A stretch of 58,601 nt of DNA, taken from contig JARKQJ010000254.1 in the NCBI GenBank assembly GCA_029973955.1, positions 1 through 58,601 of the forward strand, written 5' to 3'. The first letter of the stretch is position 1, and every line of letters starts with the position of its first letter. Shown here piece by piece: positions 57,886 to 58,601 of this stretch. This stretch comes from Paludibaculum sp. (GTDB lineage: Bacteria > Acidobacteriota > Terriglobia > Bryobacterales > Bryobacteraceae). Below the pieces are notes generated by a model that worked only from the letters and a program-made list of their open reading frames with translations, was not told where the DNA came from and ran no database searches. Made by a program: the position numbers and the translations under genes.

Positions 57886-57976
57886 GAAAGCGGGCCGGCC
57901 GGCGAGCCGCGTAAGCATGTTGACTCGCCGGGAGGCGGGTCTGGCGGCCTGCCCTACTCATGGCTGGGAGGAAGGG

Positions 57977-58288
57977 ATGACGGAGAAGGTTCTGGGGCAA
58001 CTGGCCCGGATGGCGGAGATGGGGATCGAGTTGATTCCGGCGGTGGAATCGCATTTCGTCTTTGCGCGGGCTGGGTGTGTGGTGGTGGTGGAAAGGAAGG
58101 GTGACGGGTTTGGGGGGGTGGGGTCGCCGGGGCTGCTGGTGGAGGATGGCGGTTTTGCGGCTTTGGTGAGGCGTGGTGAAGAGGATTGGTTCGTGGGGAG
58201 GGGAGAGTCGCGGCGGGCGGGAAAAGACGAAGCAGAGGCGGCCCGGCGGCTTTTTACAGATCTTAAAGCGGTCCTCGACAACTGTTAG
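57977..58288 (+). CDS. Small soluble hypothetical protein
   Basis: 103 aa from ATG 57977, preceded by GGAGGAAGG. Begins MTEKVLGQLARMAEMGIELI and includes HFVFARAGCVVVVERK and EAARRLFTDLKAVLDNC at the end. No known family. Very G-rich coding strand. Confidence 0.65.
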   Translation: MTEKVLGQLARMAEMGIELIPAVESHFVFARAGCVVVVERKGDGFGGVGSPGLLVEDGGFAALVRRGEEDWFVGRGESRRAGKDEAEAARRLFTDLKAVLDNC

Positions 58289-58312
58289 GGGGTTTCAAAC
58301 GTCTTCCATGAT

Positions 58313-58546
58313 GTGAAGACAACTACACAGCACGGAAGGAGAGCCGGACGGTGGGCCGCCGGCATGCTCAGCGTGCTGGTAGTGGTGGCGGGCGCTCCGG
58401 AGCCGGTGCGGGCGCTGCCAGGAACGGCGACGCGGTTCGTCCACTATCTGAGCAGCGTGGAAGCGGGGGGCGGCAAGCGGATGAGCATGTGGGACCGGGT
58501 GGTTTACAGCCTGGTGCTGGCAGGCAACAAGAAAGAGCGGAGCTAG
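58313..58546 (+). CDS. Small exported or anchored protein, unknown
   Basis: 77 aa from GTG 58313. Basic N-terminus, hydrophobic AAGMLSVLVVVAGAP, then a short soluble part ending GNKKERS. The ribosome site is not convincing; reality rests on the signal-like N-terminus and on there being no competing frame. Confidence 0.5.
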   Translation: MKTTTQHGRRAGRWAAGMLSVLVVVAGAPEPVRALPGTATRFVHYLSSVEAGGGKRMSMWDRVVYSLVLAGNKKERS

Positions 58547-58601
58547 CGGGCTGGAGGACCGGACTTCACCACCCCCAAATAGCGATGGGGGCCGGGCGGT
58601 G

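Overview
The window is high-GC bacterial chromosome, most likely from Acidobacteriota of the Solibacter/Bryobacter type. Support for this comes from a VWFA-related Acidobacterial-type secreted protein (6.2-7.1 kb), a Solibacter-type repeat-domain protein resembling TIGR03437 (44.8-46.6 kb), two PEP-CTERM proteins, a PEP-CTERM-system glycosyltransferase, a FecR/YXWGXW-rich protein and many short overlapping operons. No rRNA, tRNA, CRISPR array, prophage or intact insertion sequence was seen.

Region by region. 1-7.8 kb (all minus strand): a nucleoside catabolism operon (thymidine phosphorylase, NupC transporter, purine nucleoside phosphorylase, cytidine deaminase, exported amidohydrolase running off the left edge). 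It is preceded by a coupled set: MoaD-MoaE fusion, VWFA protein, Hfq-like Sm protein and inositol monophosphatase. 7.8-16.6 kb: two converging compact operons. The plus one encodes a YbgC-like thioesterase, a very small penicillin-binding-type transpeptidase and a SpoIID/LytB protein fused to an HExxH metallopeptidase-like domain. The minus one encodes DUF1175 (NlpC/P60-like), a thioester alpha-2-macroglobulin, a four-helix membrane protein and a macrodomain. This envelope-centred cluster is the best candidate for an undescribed system. 16.6-26.9 kb: membrane dipeptidase, CoA-binding protein, an exopolysaccharide/heptose operon (glycosyltransferase, HddA, HddC, GmhB), NagA, IlvE, M48 peptidase, HAD hydrolase and a PEP-CTERM protein ending in a 15-bp-stem terminator. 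27-38.3 kb: FecR-type protein with 84-bp repeats, Nramp-USP fusion, a REP/MITE-like inverted repeat, a secreted matrixin-type metalloprotease, a CorA-like protein and an SDR. 38.4-47.6 kb: PEP-CTERM protein, Memo-like protein, a fused AmiE-NamZ peptidoglycan-salvage enzyme, a Tat-exported sulfatase, a TIGR03437-like protein and a duplicated-domain secreted protein. 47.6-58.6 kb: a structured intergenic region, a small 60-aa gene, a tandemly duplicated tolC 3' end, tolC, pyrE, truA, nucleoside hydrolase, small membrane proteins, an esterase, a repeat protein, miaB and a bifunctional-nuclease gene.

Strand composition switches near 47.6-47.9 kb. To the left the plus strand is C-rich and to the right it is G-rich, whichever way the genes point. 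That is what a replication origin or a large inversion endpoint would look like. The tolC partial duplication and a 14-bp inverted repeat lie at the same place.

Recurrent themes are peptidoglycan turnover and salvage (SpoIID, mini-PBP, AmiE-NamZ, NagA), envelope defence (A2M), nucleoside salvage (two loci) and surface polysaccharide/PEP-CTERM sorting. Start codons were chosen from reading-frame overlap and Shine-Dalgarno context, and many differ from the longest open frame.
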